DNA of 64,000 nt from Archivesica marissinica. Its lineage: Eukaryota > Mollusca > Bivalvia > Venerida > Vesicomyidae. Every line of letters starts with the position of its first letter. Position 1 is the stretch's first letter. This document shows positions 12,154 to 23,125 of this stretch, one piece after another. Made by a program: the position numbers and the translations under genes. The notes beneath the pieces are model-generated. The model was not told the DNA's origin. It saw nothing but the letters and a program-made list of their open reading frames with translations, and searched no databases. The DNA is taken from NCBI GenBank assembly GCA_014843695.1, contig CM026401.1:48310405-48374404 (forward strand), read 5' to 3'.

Positions 12154-12398
12154 GTGGAAGTCGTGCTAGTGCAATGGTAGCGCGGTGGTAGCGCGGCTGC
12201 TTCAGGTGCCAAAGCCCCCCCACCCCGAGTTTGCGCCCAGCTGTAGCCATTACGATTGTGCCCTTTAGGCAAGGCATTTAAATTCTAAATTGCCTCTTCT
12301 CTCTCCCTCGTGGGTGATGGAATGAGGTCTCGAGAGTGATTAATATAAGTTGTAAGAACTTGTTTCGCAATCGAGCTCAAATAAATTTGTAAAACTAA
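12154..12398 (+). mobile_element. SINE-B copy with duplicated A-box
   Basis: SINE-B in which part of the A-box (GGTAGCGC) is tandemly duplicated at 12176-12198. The CCATTACGATTGTGCCCTTT core and the tail are intact. Confidence 0.8.
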
Positions 12399-12464
12399 GA
12401 CATATTTCCTGTTCTTGTTTCTGAATACTCGATTACCCGTTGCCATCCCTAGTAAATATATTAA

Positions 12465-13616
12465 TCTCTTCAGACATTGCACTAACTATAGACCTCCGCG
12501 GTCGACCATTAATCTCTTCAGACATTGCACTAACTATAGGCCTCCGCGGTCGACCATTAATCTCATCAGACATTGCACTAACAATAGGCCTCCGCGGTTG
12601 ACCATTAATCTCTTCAGACATTGCACTAACTATAGGCCTCCGTGGTCGACCATTAATCGCTTCAGACATTGCATTAACTATAGGCCTCCGCGGTCGACCA
12701 TTAATCTCTTCAGACATTGCACTAACTATCGGCCTCCGCGGTCGACCATTAATCTCTTCAGACATTGCACTAACTATAGGCCTCCGCGGTCGACCATTAA
12801 TCTCTTCAGACATTGCATTAACTATAGGCCTCCGCGGTCGACCATTAATCTCTTCAGACATTGCACTAACTATAGGCCTCCGCGGTCGACCATTAATCTC
12901 TTCAGACATTGCACTAACTATAGGCCTCCGCGGTCGACCATTAATCTCATCAGACATTGCACTAACTATAGGCCTCCGCGGTCGACCATTAATCTCTTCA
13001 GACATTGCACTAACTATAAGCCTCCGCGGTCGACCATTAATCTCTTCAGACATTGCACTAACTATAGGCCTCCGCGGTCGACCATTAATCTCTTCAGACA
13101 TTGCACTAACTATAGGCCTCCGCGGTCGTCCATTAATCTCTTCAGACATTGCACTAACTATAGGCCTCCGCGGTCGACCATTAATCTCTTCAGACATTGC
13201 ACTAACTATAGGCCTCCGCGGTCGTCCATTAATCTCTTCAGACATTGCACTAACTATAGGCCTCCGCGGTCGACCATTAATCTCTTCAGACATTGCACTA
13301 ACTATAGGCCTCCGCGGTCGACCATTAATCTCTTCAGACATTGCACTAACTATAGGCCTCCGCGGTCGTCCATTAATCTCTTCAGACATTGCACTAACTA
13401 TAGGCCTCCGCGGTCGTCCATTAATCTCTTCAGACATTGCACTAACTATAGGCCTCCGCGGTCGACCATTAATCTCTTCAGACATTGCACTAACTATAGG
13501 CCTCCGCGGTCGACCATTAATCTCTTCAGACATTGCACTAACTATAGGCCTCCGCGGTCGACCATTAATCTCTTCAGACATTGCACTAACTATAGGCCTC
13601 CGCGATCGACCATTAA
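12465..13616. repeat. 48 bp minisatellite, 24 units
   Basis: Exactly 24 units of 48 bp (1152 bp between flanking ATTAA motifs at 12460-12464 and 13612-13616), nearly identical. Each unit holds GGCCTCCGCGGTCGACCATT and TCTTCAGACATTGCACTAAC. The first part resembles the Ser-like head of SINE-D/E; the second looks like the pre-insertion flank. The period is 16 codons and both strands stay open (about 380-410 codons), which is a periodicity artefact. Confidence 0.95.
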
Positions 13617-13765
13617 GGTCGTTTACTTCAATTCACTTGGCCCTTACTGATGTAGGTTTCTAATCCTATGAGGAAGCTAACCATCTGGCTTGTGGAATGT
13701 CGGTGGTTCAACCCAAGTGTCTGTCAGTCAATGCCTGAAGTTCTGCTCTGATGGACACCCATGGT
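13595..13765 (+). mobile_element. SINE-E body between two minisatellites
   Basis: Aligned by eye with the two other E copies (minus strand of 40730-40955 and 47893-48085). Shared blocks include TTCACTTGGCCCT, TGATGTAGGTT, ATGAGGAAGCTAACCATCTGG, and GTCGGTGGTTCAACCC followed by ATGCCTGAAGTTCTGCTC. Its head is the last 48 bp unit; its 3' part runs into the 18 bp array and reappears as CCAATAACAGCTGG at 15966-15979. Confidence 0.75.
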
Positions 13766-15965
13766 CCTTCCTCCACCCAGGGTCCTTCCTCCACCCCCTT
13801 CCTCCACCCAGGGTCCTTCCTCCACCCCATTCCTCCACTCAGGGTCCTTCCTCCACCCAGGGTCCTTCCTCCACTGTGTCCTTCCTCCACCCAGGGTCCT
13901 TCCTCCACCCAGGGTCCTTCCTCCACCCAGGGTCCTTCTTCCACCCAGTGTCCTTCCTACACCCAGTGTCCTTCCTCCACCCCCTTTCCTCCACCCAGGG
14001 TCCTTCCTCCACCCAAGGTCCTTCCTCCACCCAGGGTCCTTCTTCCACCAAGGGTCCTTCCTCCACCCAGGGTCCTTCCTACACCCAGGGTCCTTCCTCC
14101 ACCCACCCAGGGTCCTTCCTCCACCCAGGGTCCTTCCTCCACCCAGGGTCCTTCCTCCACCCAGGGTCCTTCCTCCACCCAGGGTCCTTCCTCCACCCAG
14201 GGTCCTTCCTCCACCCAGGGTCCTTCCTCCACCCAGGGTCCTTCCTCCACCCAGGGTCCTTCCTCCACCCCCTTCCTCCACCCAGGGTCCTTCCTCCACC
14301 CAGGGTCCTTCTCCACCCAGGGTCCCTTCCTCCACCCAGTGTCCACCCCGGGTCCTTCTCCACCCAGGGTCCCTTCCTCCACCCAGTGTCCCTTCCTTTA
14401 CCCAGTGTCCCTTCCTCCACTCAGGGTCCTTCCTCCACCCAGGGTCCCTTCCTCCACCCAGGGTCCCTTCCTCCACTCAGGGTCCTTCCTCCACCCAGGG
14501 TCCCTTCCTCCACCCAGGGTCCTTCCTCCACACAGGGTCCCTTCCTCAACCCAGGGTCCTTCCTCCACCCAGGGTCCCTTCCTCCACCCAGTGTCCCTTC
14601 CTCCACCCAGGGTCCTCACCCAGGGTCCTTCCTCACCCAGGGTCCCTTCCTCCACCCAGTGTCCCTTCCTCCACCCAGGGTCCTTCCTCCAACTAGTGTC
14701 CTTCCTCTACCCAGTGTCCTTCCTCCACCCAGGGTCCTTCCTTCACCCAGGGTCCTTCCTCCACCCAGTGTCCTTCCTCCACCCGGGTCCTTCCTCCACC
14801 CCGGGTCCTTCCTCCACCCAGGATCCTTCCTCCACCTAAGGTCCTTCCTCCACCCAGGGTCCTTCCTCCACCCAGGGTCCTTCCTCCACCCAGGATCCTT
14901 CCTCCACCTAAGGTCCTTCCTCCACCCAGGGTCCTTCCTCCACACAGGGTCATTCCTCCACCCAGGGTCCTTCCTCCACCCAGGGTCCTTCCTCCACCAT
15001 ATGTCCTTCCTTCACCCCCTTCCTCCACCCAGGGTCCTTCCTCCACCCAGGGTCCTTCCTCCACCCAGGGTCCCTTCCTCCACCCAGGGTTCTTCCTCCA
15101 CCCAAGGTCCTTCCTTCACCCCCTTCCTCCACCCAGGGTCCTTCCTCCACCCAGGGTCCTTCCTCCACCCAGGGTCCTTCCTCCACCCAGGGTCCTTCCT
15201 CCACCCAAGGTCCTTCTTTCACCCCCTTCCTCCACCCAGGGTCCTTGCTCCACCCAGGGTCCTTGCTCCACCCAGGGTCCTTCCTCCACCCAGGGTCCTT
15301 CCTCCACCCAGGGTCCTTGCTCCACCCAGGGTCCCTTCCTCCACCCAGGGTCCCTTCTCCACCCGGGTCCTTCCTCCACCCAGTGTCCTTCCCACCCAGG
15401 GTCCTTCCTCCACCCAGTGTCCATCCTCTACCCAGTGTCCAGGGTCCTTCCTCCACCCAGGGTCCCTTCCTCCACCCAGGGTCCTTCCTCCACCCAGAGT
15501 CCCTTCCTCTACCCAGGGTCCTTCCTTCACCCAGGGTCCTTCCTCCACCCAGTGTCCTTCCTTCACACAGGGTCCCTTCCTCCACCCTGGGTCCTTCCTC
15601 CACTCAGGGTCCTTCCTCCACCCAGTGTCCCTTCCTCCACCCAGGATCCTTCCTCCACCCAAGGTCCTTCCTTCACCCCCTTCCTCCACCCAGGGTCCTT
15701 CCTCCAACCAGGGTCCTTCCTCCACCCAGGGTCCCTTCCTCCACCCAGGGTCCTTTCCTCCATCCAGGGTCCCTTCCTCCACCCAGGGTCCTCCACCCAC
15801 CCAGGGTCCTTCCTCCACCCAAGGTGCTTCCTCCACCCAGGGTCCTTCCTCCACCCAGGGTCCCTTCCTCCACCCAGGGTCCTTCCTCCACCAAGGGTCC
15901 TTCCTCCACCCAGTGTCCTTCCTCCACCCAGGGTCCTTCCTCCACCCAGGGTCCTTCCTCCACCA
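13766..15965. repeat. 18 bp pyrimidine-rich minisatellite
   Basis: About 120 copies of CTTCCTCCACCCAGGGTC and variants, including one-base gains (GGGTCCCTTCC) that shift frame and a recurrent short form (TCCACCCCCTTCC). The minus strand is G-rich (GGGTGGAGGAAGGACCC). All frames are largely open, with one frame of about 760 codons rich in Pro and Ser. This follows from an 18 bp unit without stops and is not evidence of a gene. Confidence 0.95.
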
Positions 15966-16000
15966 CCAATAACAGCTGGAAAATCAACATATAAACTACC
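15966..16000 (+). mobile_element. 3' remainder of SINE-E
   Basis: CCAATAACAGCTGGAA matches CCAATAATAGCTGCAA of the E copy at about 40.76 kb (minus strand). It directly follows the 18 bp array and closes the split SINE. Confidence 0.65.
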
Positions 16001-16036
16001 GTAAGCATACAAACAAACTTAACAATTTAAAAATTA

Positions 16037-16400
16037 TAAGTCATAATGAGAAACATTAGTTACTTCCCCTGAATTCTTCTAAAAGTAGAATGGTCATCTA
16101 AACTGGTTTCCTCTGTTTTTATCGTTGTTTCCTTTGCACAGCATGCTGTCAATGAGAAACATTAGTCAGTTACTTCCTCTGAATTCTTCTAATAGTAGAT
16201 TGGTCATCTCCACTGGTTTCCTCTGTTTTTATCGTTGTTTCCTTTGCACAGCATGCTGTCAATGAGAAACATTAGTCAGTTACTTCCCCTGAATAATTCT
16301 AAAAGTAGATTGGTCATCTAAACTGGTTTCCTCTGTTTTTATCGCTGCTTCCTTTGCATAATATGCTATCAATTTTCATCTGTTTTCTCATGTTATAATT
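16037..16400. repeat. F-type tandem repeat, three units
   Basis: Three copies, about 112-116 bp apart, of a unit with AATGAGAAACATTAGTCAGT and GTTGTTTCCTTTGCACAGCA. It is homologous to the array at 2571-3160, including the right-hand exit sequence TTTTCTCATGTTATAATTA. Confidence 0.85.
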
Positions 16401-16635
16401 ACTAAATCTCGAGAGATATCCTACAGCATATCCAATGGATGCTTTACTGTACAAATTGGTTATCAATTAATAAATATGATTTTGATAAAATTACATAAAT
16501 ACCGCAACACCTGGTTAGGGAACAGTAAAAACAAAGGATTCCAACTGAAAGGACCAATATATAGTTCTGGTTAAATCAGACTTTATCTGTCAAGGGAGGT
16601 AATAGAAAAGCCAGTAATGTCTCTCATAGTATGAG
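16401..16635. other. No recognisable feature
   Basis: AT-rich spacer; nothing supported. Confidence 0.4.
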
Positions 16636-18125
16636 ACTTCCAAACACCTGTGGATAATGCAACGATTGAACTTCCAAGCACCTGTGGATAATGTAACAAT
16701 TGACATTCAAGCACCTGTGGATAATGCAACGATTGAACTTCCAAGTACCTGTGGATAATACAATGATTGAACTTCCAAGCACCTGTGGTTAATGTAACAG
16801 TTGAACTTTCAAGCACCTGTGGATAATGTAACAATTGAACTTCCAAACACCTGTGGATAATGTAACAATTGAACTTCCAAACACCTGTGGATAATGTAAC
16901 AATTGAACTTCCAAGCACCTGTGGATAATGTAACAATGAGAACTTCCAAGCACCTGTGGATAATGTAACAATTGACATTCCAAGCACCTGTGTATAATGT
17001 AACAATTGACATTCCAAGCACCTGTGGATAATGTAACAATTGACATTCCAAGCATCTGTGGATAATGCAACGATTGAACTTCCAAGTACCTGTGGATAAT
17101 GCAATGATTGAACTTCCAAGCACCTGTGGTTAATGTAACAGTTGAACTTTCAAGCACCTGTGGATAATGTAACAATTGAACTTCCAAACACCTGTGGATA
17201 ATGTAACAATTGAACTTCCAAGTACCTGTGGATAATGTAACAATTGAACTTCCAAGCACCTGTGGATAATGTAACAATGAGAACTTCCAAGCACCTGTGG
17301 ATAATGTGACAATTGACATTCCAAGCACCTGTGGATAATGTAACAATTGAACTTCCAAGCACCTGTGGATAATGTAACAATTGACCTTCCAAGCACCTGT
17401 GGATAATGTGACAATGAGAACTTCCAAGCACCTGTTTATAATGTAACAATGAGAACTTCCAAGCACCTGTGGATAATGTAACAATTGACATTCCAAGCAC
17501 CTGTGAATAATGTAACAATTGACATTCCAAGCACCTGTGGATAATGTAACAATTGACATTCCAAGCACATGTGGATAATGTAACAATTGACATTCCAAGC
17601 ACCTGTGGATAATGTAACAATTGACATTCCAAGCACCTGTGGATAATGTAACAATTGACATTCCAAGCACCTGTGGATAATGTAACAATTGACATTCCAA
17701 GCACCTGTGGATAATGTAACAATTGACATTCCAAGCACCTGTGGATAATGTAACAATTGACATTCCAAGCACCTGTGGATAATGTAACAATTGACATTCC
17801 AAGCACCTGTGGATAATGTAACAATTGACATTCCAAGCACCTGTGGATAATGTAACAATTGACATTCCAAGCACCTGTGGATAATGTAACAATTGACATT
17901 CCAAGCACCTGTGGATAATGTAACAATTGACATTCCAAGCACCTGTGGATAATGTAACAATTGACATTCCAAGCACCTGTGGATAATGTAACAATTGACA
18001 TTCCAAGCACCTGTGGATAATGTAACAATTGACATTCCAAGCACCTGCGGTTAATGTAACAATTGACCTTCCAAGCACCTGTGGATAATGTAACAATTGA
18101 CCTTCCAAGCACCTGTGGTTAATGT
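16636..18125. repeat. 34 bp minisatellite
   Basis: About 44 copies of a 34 bp unit with TTCCAAGCACCTGTGGATAA and TGTAACAATTGACA. The right block (about 17460-18040) is highly uniform with GACATTCC. The left block mixes GAACTTCC, GAGAACTTCC and GACATTCC, and a string around 16660-16925 recurs around 17040-17290, so a block of about 370 bp was duplicated. Confidence 0.95.
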
Positions 18126-18370
18126 AACAATGTAACTATTCTTATTGTGTTTATGTACCCAGATTACTGTTATCTTCAAGAGGTTATTTTAAAAGTCAGT
18201 TAAAATGAAATCGTTTTCTCAAGTGTTTTCCGTCTGTCCGTATGGTACAGAGTGATACAGTGCAAATATAGGGCTGAACATCTTATCAGGGGCTCTTGCT
18301 GTGGATTTATTTTATGCTTTCCAGCGAAATATAGAACAGGGGTTTTTGTTTGGTTTTTTAAAAATTACTA

Positions 18371-18500
18371 CTATATCTCCATACATTTAGCTATCATGCA
18401 GTGGATAAGTAGTCGCCATAGTTGCCATATCTATCCCACCTACATAGATATTACTGGGACTACATGAGATTCTGGCCTTAATATATGAGCATTGGTTTGG
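18371..18500 (-). mobile_element. MITE-K fragment
   Basis: TACATTTAGCTATCATGCAG and ATCCCACCTACATAGATATT match the inverted K unit seen at 36345-36700. No terminal repeats remain. Confidence 0.6.
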
Positions 18501-18510
18501 CAACTACATT

Positions 18511-18643
18511 GTACCCGGAGAAAACCCACCTGTCCGATCTGGCGGCCACCGCACCATCTCACATACTTCTTGGTCCGAGGATCGAACCCGGGTAGCATTG
18601 GTGAGAAGCGAGCGAGCTAACCACTGCGCTAATCGGACAGCCC
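18511..18643 (-). mobile_element. SINE-C (V-type) copy, 3' truncated
   Basis: The minus strand reads a tRNA-derived head (GCGCAGTGGTTAGC, B-box GGGTTCGATCC), then TGTGAGATGGTGCGGTGG and the start of the V-type core. The tail is missing. Confidence 0.75.
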
Positions 18644-18710
18644 CAGGTTTGATAGGTTCTTTTGTAACATTATCCAGAATCAGGAGTGTAGCTAGTCATG
18701 TGTGTGTGTT

Positions 18711-18972
18711 TTTACGTTTATTTATCGTCGCTACCGGTTGCCCATATGAGCGACGCCTCCTGAAGAGATTAGTCATTTTAGATTTTTGGAGGATAGTGCA
18801 ATGGTACAGACAGAGACCCATTCCAGAGTCTCCTCTGGTTCTTTTACGTGCACAGTGTACAGCACTGACACGAGACCTCGGTTTAAAGTGCCATCTGAAA
18901 AACTGTTAATTTTATTAGGGTCAGACGGGGGATCGAACCTGCGATCCCTGGATTACAAGTCCAACATGTTAT
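18711..18972 (-). mobile_element. SINE-A copy, 5' truncated head
   Basis: Tail and core are intact. The head stops after the anticodon stem, so the A-box is missing. Confidence 0.75.
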
Positions 18973-18989
18973 ACGGGCAACCATGGTCT

Positions 18990-19260
18990 ACTATCGTTAG
19001 CTTAAACAATATTTTATTCAAGAATGGTACATAGCACAGGAGGAGTAGTTGCAACAGCACAGTTAGGATTATGAAAAAATACTCTACTATCGTTGGAAAG
19101 GCACCCCTCTTTGGTCAGCCTGGAAAGATATCAAAAAGTGAAATAACAAAATTATATATAACAACCCGAACCAAATCCCATATTCAAAATAATACCAATA
19201 TTCAATCTACTATCGTTAGCTTAAATAATATTTTATTCAAGACAGGGATTCCCTCTGTCT
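18990..19260 (-). mobile_element. Retroelement 3'-tail-like fragments
   Basis: Two short copies of a sequence ending, on the minus strand, in TTGAATAAAATATTGTTTAA (at about 19003-19022 and 19216-19236), both next to CTACTATCGTTAGCTTAAA. A third copy is near 25605. It looks like a retroelement 3' end with a polyadenylation-like AATAAA; no coding part is seen. Confidence 0.35.
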
Positions 19261-19965
19261 GAATGTTTGTCTGCGCCACTTCTGTCGCCAATTGAAAAAC
19301 ACTGGAGCCAATTTAAAAAACTAAGAGCCACACAAATAAATATTTGAAGCCATGTAATTCGACAAAACATGTGCCCCAAAAATTTTTTTACTGCCATTAT
19401 TTGTTTTTTGTCGCAATTGGCAAAGTTATAACATATAACAACCCAAAACAAAACCCATATTGTCTTCCCAAGATGTATGCAACATCACAAGACTGATTAA
19501 CATAAAATACAGGAAACCAATCCTTCGGTAACTTTCAAAAATCATAATCTGACTTTTGTTATCAGAAAACCCGGATCAAAATTAGAGCAATAAAACTTTG
19601 AGCTCGGCAAGTAATGGTTGCGCTATTAAAGTATACCTACTGTCGGGTTATTCAAGTTATCATTAAATAGTGTTACTTACAATTCTTAACACTACTGTAT
19701 TTGTCTATCCAGGGCTTTATCTCCCTTCTCTCAAAATCTCGTAAAAATGACGCGTAACAATGGATTAAAATGGTGATGGGGGTGATGTGAAATATGACCA
19801 TGTGCTCGAGGAAATATCTAAATATGGACAGGTGATTCTAGAAGAGGTAAGTTATTTGTTTGTTTGTTTGTGATATGTATATGGGTATGTTTGTTTTGTT
19901 TTGTTTGTTACATAATAATCTTGTTTTGTTTGACACATACAGAAAGAGCATCATTTATTTAGATT
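19261..19965. other. No recognisable gene
   Basis: AT-rich sequence with a TGTTTGTTTG run at 19857-19905. No open frame resembles a known domain. Confidence 0.4.
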
Positions 19966-20198
19966 ATACAAATTTATTTGAGCATGATTGCGAAACAAGT
20001 TCTTACAACTTATAGTAATCACTCTCAAGACTGAATTCCTGATAGAATCCATCGCCACGAGGGAGAGAGAAGAGGCAACGTGGAATTTAAATGCCTTGCC
20101 TAAGGGCACAACCGTAATGGCTCCAGCGGGGCTTGAACTCCATGTACCTTTCGCACCTGAAGCGAACGCGCTACCACTGCGCTATCACAACTTCCACA
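19966..20198 (-). mobile_element. SINE-B copy
   Basis: Complete inverted SINE-B: tail, CTAAGGGCACAACCGTAATG core and head with B-box GGGGCTTGAACTCC. Confidence 0.8.
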
Positions 20199-20278
20199 AA
20201 GTATCATAAAATACATTTAAAAATATTTTTTTTACGACAAATCATTTGAGAGAGTGTAATTTATGTTATATGTTATAT

Positions 20279-20499
20279 TTTGGGTTTTACGCCTGCATCA
20301 GCACCATTTTGGGCTATATCGCCGGCGGGCAGTTTACCTAACAACACCTTTCCTGGGCAGGCTCCAGCGGTTAACCAGTACTTGGGTGCACCAACCTCCG
20401 TAAGTAACTGCCAACTTTTTCATATAAATGAGACACAGCCTGAGCGGGGCTCGAACCCTGTGACCATCAGTGATGATAGGTTACAGTGGTATACAAGTC
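20279..20499 (-). mobile_element. SINE-D copy, head truncated
   Basis: Begins with GGGTTTTACGCCTGCATCAG (the tail in reverse) and includes CTCCAGCGGTTAACCAGTAC and GCGGGGCTCGAACCC (B-box). The A-box end is replaced by other sequence after 20500. Confidence 0.7.
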
Positions 20500-20829
20500 A
20501 AAGAGAGTGTAATTTAATGCCATTTAAAAAAATTAGGCAAATCAAAGAGAACAAACTAGCCTGGGTTCCGGTCTGTCGATTTTTCACTTTTTAACTTCTA
20601 GCCAAATGACATTTGTTCAGAAACTCAATACGGCCCAATTAATAATCTCAATTAATAGTCTTGGTGTTAAAATATATTTCTTTGACTGACCAGGCAAAAT
20701 ATATCGACGCCTGTTCCCCGGCTAAGAACATACTATAACACATTGAAAACATTAGACAAATTAATGAGAGCCCAATATAATACACTACAATACTTAATTG
20801 AATCTACTACACACAGTATTCTAAAGCTA

Positions 20830-21076
20830 TTAACCTATTTCATTCTGGATACATTTAAAGACTTTTGCAAACAACATAGATCCAGATCAGCCGCAGCGTG
20901 ACATTGCATGCTGATCAGGATCTATGTTGTTTGCTACACAGCCCAGTGTCTTAGCAAGATCATCTGAATAGCAAACAGCATAGAGCCTGATTAGACAGCA
21001 TGTTCCGTGACGGCTGATCTGGCTCTATGTTCCTTGCAAATATTGTTTGAACGGTATCCAGAATCAAATGGGTTAA
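20830..21076. mobile_element. MITE-H2, TTAA-bounded, twin hairpin
   Basis: A 247 bp element flanked by TTAA with inverted ends TTAACCTATTTCATTCTGGA and CCAGAATCAAATGGGTTAA. Inside are two successive palindromes, one built on GCAAACAACATAGATCCAGA and one on GCAAACAGCATAGAGCCTGA. TTAA target duplication and CCC-type ends are typical of piggyBac-mobilised non-autonomous elements; that assignment is inference. Confidence 0.8.
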
Positions 21077-21179
21077 AAGCTAACTGAGAGGAACATAAAG
21101 TTTGTTTAAAGTTTGTATGAAAAACAACCTGCCCACATTGCCAAAATAACCGATCGTACACTAATACTTGAAGATGCTG

Positions 21180-21416
21180 AATAAATTAGACGGAATGTGC
21201 AAACAACATAGATCCAGATCAGCCGCAGCATAATCACAATAATGCCGCATCTAATCAGGATCTATGTTGTTTGCTATTCATCCAAGTGTATTAGCTCCAC
21301 TATCCGAATAGCAAACAGCAAAGAGCCTGATCTGATGACACGTTCTGTATCGTCTGTTCTGGCTCTACGCTATTTGCAAAAGCGACCTTAGTCGTGATTA
21401 GCAGGTTACGGGTTAA
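21180..21416. mobile_element. MITE-H4, left end decayed
   Basis: Same twin hairpins as H2 (GCAAACAACATAGATCC, then GCAAACAGCAAAGAGCC). It ends GGTTACGGGTTAA at 21404-21416. The left TTAA end cannot be found. Confidence 0.6.
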
Positions 21417-21684
21417 TAATTAACCTGTACAAATCCCAACAATATGCTGTGGTTTTTTTGGTTGAAAATAACAAGAAATGTGAGTTTTTCAGTTATCAGC
21501 ATTAGTCACAAGGGCCAGAAAAACTGACAAAAACACCGTAAACCCCGCTAACTTCAAATCCTGGATCCGCCCTTGATTTAATACATCATAGAATTGAAAC
21601 TGTTTTGCCTTCATGGTGAAAATATAAAAATATGTTAGTTCAAGATGCAATTGCATCGTACTGTTAACTTTAGCATTGTGTGTG

Positions 21685-21970
21685 TTTTACGTTTATTTAT
21701 CGTCGCTACCGGTTGCCCATATGAGCGTCGCCTCCTGAAGAGATTAGTCATTTTAGATTTTTGGAGGATAGTGCAATGATATAGACAGAGACTCATTCCA
21801 GGGTCTCCTCTGGTTCTTTTACGTGCACGATGTAAACACCGATACGAGACCTCGGTTTAAAGTCCCATCTGAAAGACTGTTAATTTTATTAGGGTCAGGC
21901 GGAGGGATCGAACCTGCGATCCCTGGATTACCAGTCCAGCGTGTTACCACTGGACTACAGATCTGTCTGT
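21685..21970 (-). mobile_element. SINE-A with target-site duplication
   Basis: Full-length inverted SINE-A. TAACTTTAGCA occurs at 21665-21675 and again at 21972-21982, a plausible 11 bp target-site duplication slightly offset by tail and head bases. Confidence 0.85.
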
Positions 21971-22080
21971 GTAACTTTAGCAACCACCATTTACAATATA
22001 TATATATATAAATAATTACACATAAAGGGAGGTAATTTTAATAAAAATCATTTTTGGACCAATCTGATGAACCATTTCCC

Positions 22081-22584
22081 TCATAGAAGCACCTCTTGAC
22101 GCCATTACCAATACAACATACATTGACAATGTAGTAGCCAAACCAATGTTCATACCCCTTTCCCTCATAGAAGCACCTCTTGATGCCATTACCAATACGA
22201 CATACATTGACAATGTAGTAGCCAAACCAATGTTCATAACCCTTTCCCTCATAGAAGCACCTCTTGACGCCATTACCAATACGACATACATTGACAATGT
22301 AGTAGCCAAACCAATGTTCATAACCCTTTCCCTCATAGAAGCACCTCTTGACGCCATTACCAATACGACATACATTGACAATGTAGTAGCCAAACCAATG
22401 TTCATAACCCTTTCCCTCATAGAAGCACCTCTTGACGCCATTACCAATACGACATACATTGACAATGTAGTAGCCAAACCAATGTTCATAACCCTTTCCC
22501 TCATAGAAGCACCTCTTGACGCCATTACCAATACGACATACATTGACAATGTAGTAGCCAAACCAATGTTCATAATAAAGGCCA
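22081..22584. repeat. 84 bp tandem repeat, six units (MITE-K derived)
   Basis: TCATAGAAGCACCTCTTGA starts at 22081, 22165, 22249, 22333, 22417 and 22501, giving an exact 84 bp period. The unit is the left part of MITE-K (compare 36253-36340). The period is 28 codons and several frames remain open; not considered coding. Confidence 0.95.
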
Positions 22585-22589
22585 GACTC

Positions 22590-22875
22590 GCATGTAGTCC
22601 CAGTAATATCTATGGAGGTGCGATAGATATGGCGACTACTTATCCGCTGCACGATAGCTAAATGGCTGTCGTTTGTATGGAGATATCATAGTATATTAAC
22701 CTAAATCTCTGTAGTCCCAGTAATATCTATGGAGGTGGGATAGATATGGCGACTACTTATCCACTGCATGATAGCTAAATGGCTGTCGTTTGTATGGAGA
22801 TATCATAGTATATTAACCTAAATCTCTATGTAGTCCCAGTAATATCTATGGAAGTGGGAGAGATATGGCTACTAC
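22590..22875. repeat. About 119 bp K-unit tandem repeat
   Basis: About 2.3 copies of the unit with GTAGTCCCAGTAATATCTAT and GGCGACTACTTATCC, the same unit present three times at 36345-36700. Together with the 84 bp array this is one expanded MITE-K. Confidence 0.9.
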
Positions 22876-23060
22876 CTACTTAGCATGTTGTGCAAAGGAA
22901 GCAATGATAAAAACAGAGGAAACACTTAATAAGACCTATCTACTTTTAGGGAGTATTCAGGGGCAGTAACTGACCAAATCTCTCATTATAGATATTATAC
23001 CACACAGGATTACCACCCATACTTGCATATAACACCCCCCCCCATACATTGGTCCTGAAA
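22876..23060 (-). repeat. Inverted F unit and composite-repeat flank
   Basis: A single inverted F-type unit (TGCAAAGGAAGCAATGATAA) is followed by a segment (AGATATTATACCACA, CCCATACTTGCATATAACA and a C run at 23034-23043). The latter is the reverse complement of 34255-34320. Confidence 0.7.
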
Positions 23061-23081
23061 TCTGTGAGTGGAATAATGTAC

Positions 23082-23125
23082 TTAACCCTTTGAACACCAC
23101 AGACCTCTAAATAGGCTTACAAAAT
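23082..23125. mobile_element. MITE-H1 left-end fragment
   Basis: TTAACCCTTTGAACACCACA and CCTCTAAATAGGCTTAC match the left end of H1 elements. The rest is replaced by MITE-G sequence. Confidence 0.6.

Noticed and set aside
12415..13650. Complementary 411- and 382-codon frames over the 48 bp array
   Set aside because: A 48 bp unit without stops is automatically open on both strands; every unit is near-identical at DNA level with no codon-position bias.
13690..15972. A 760-codon Pro/Ser-rich open frame, with overlapping long frames on both strands
   Set aside because: Composed entirely of the 18 bp minisatellite; several other frames on both strands are equally open and one-base unit variants shift frame freely. 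No promoter or start context.
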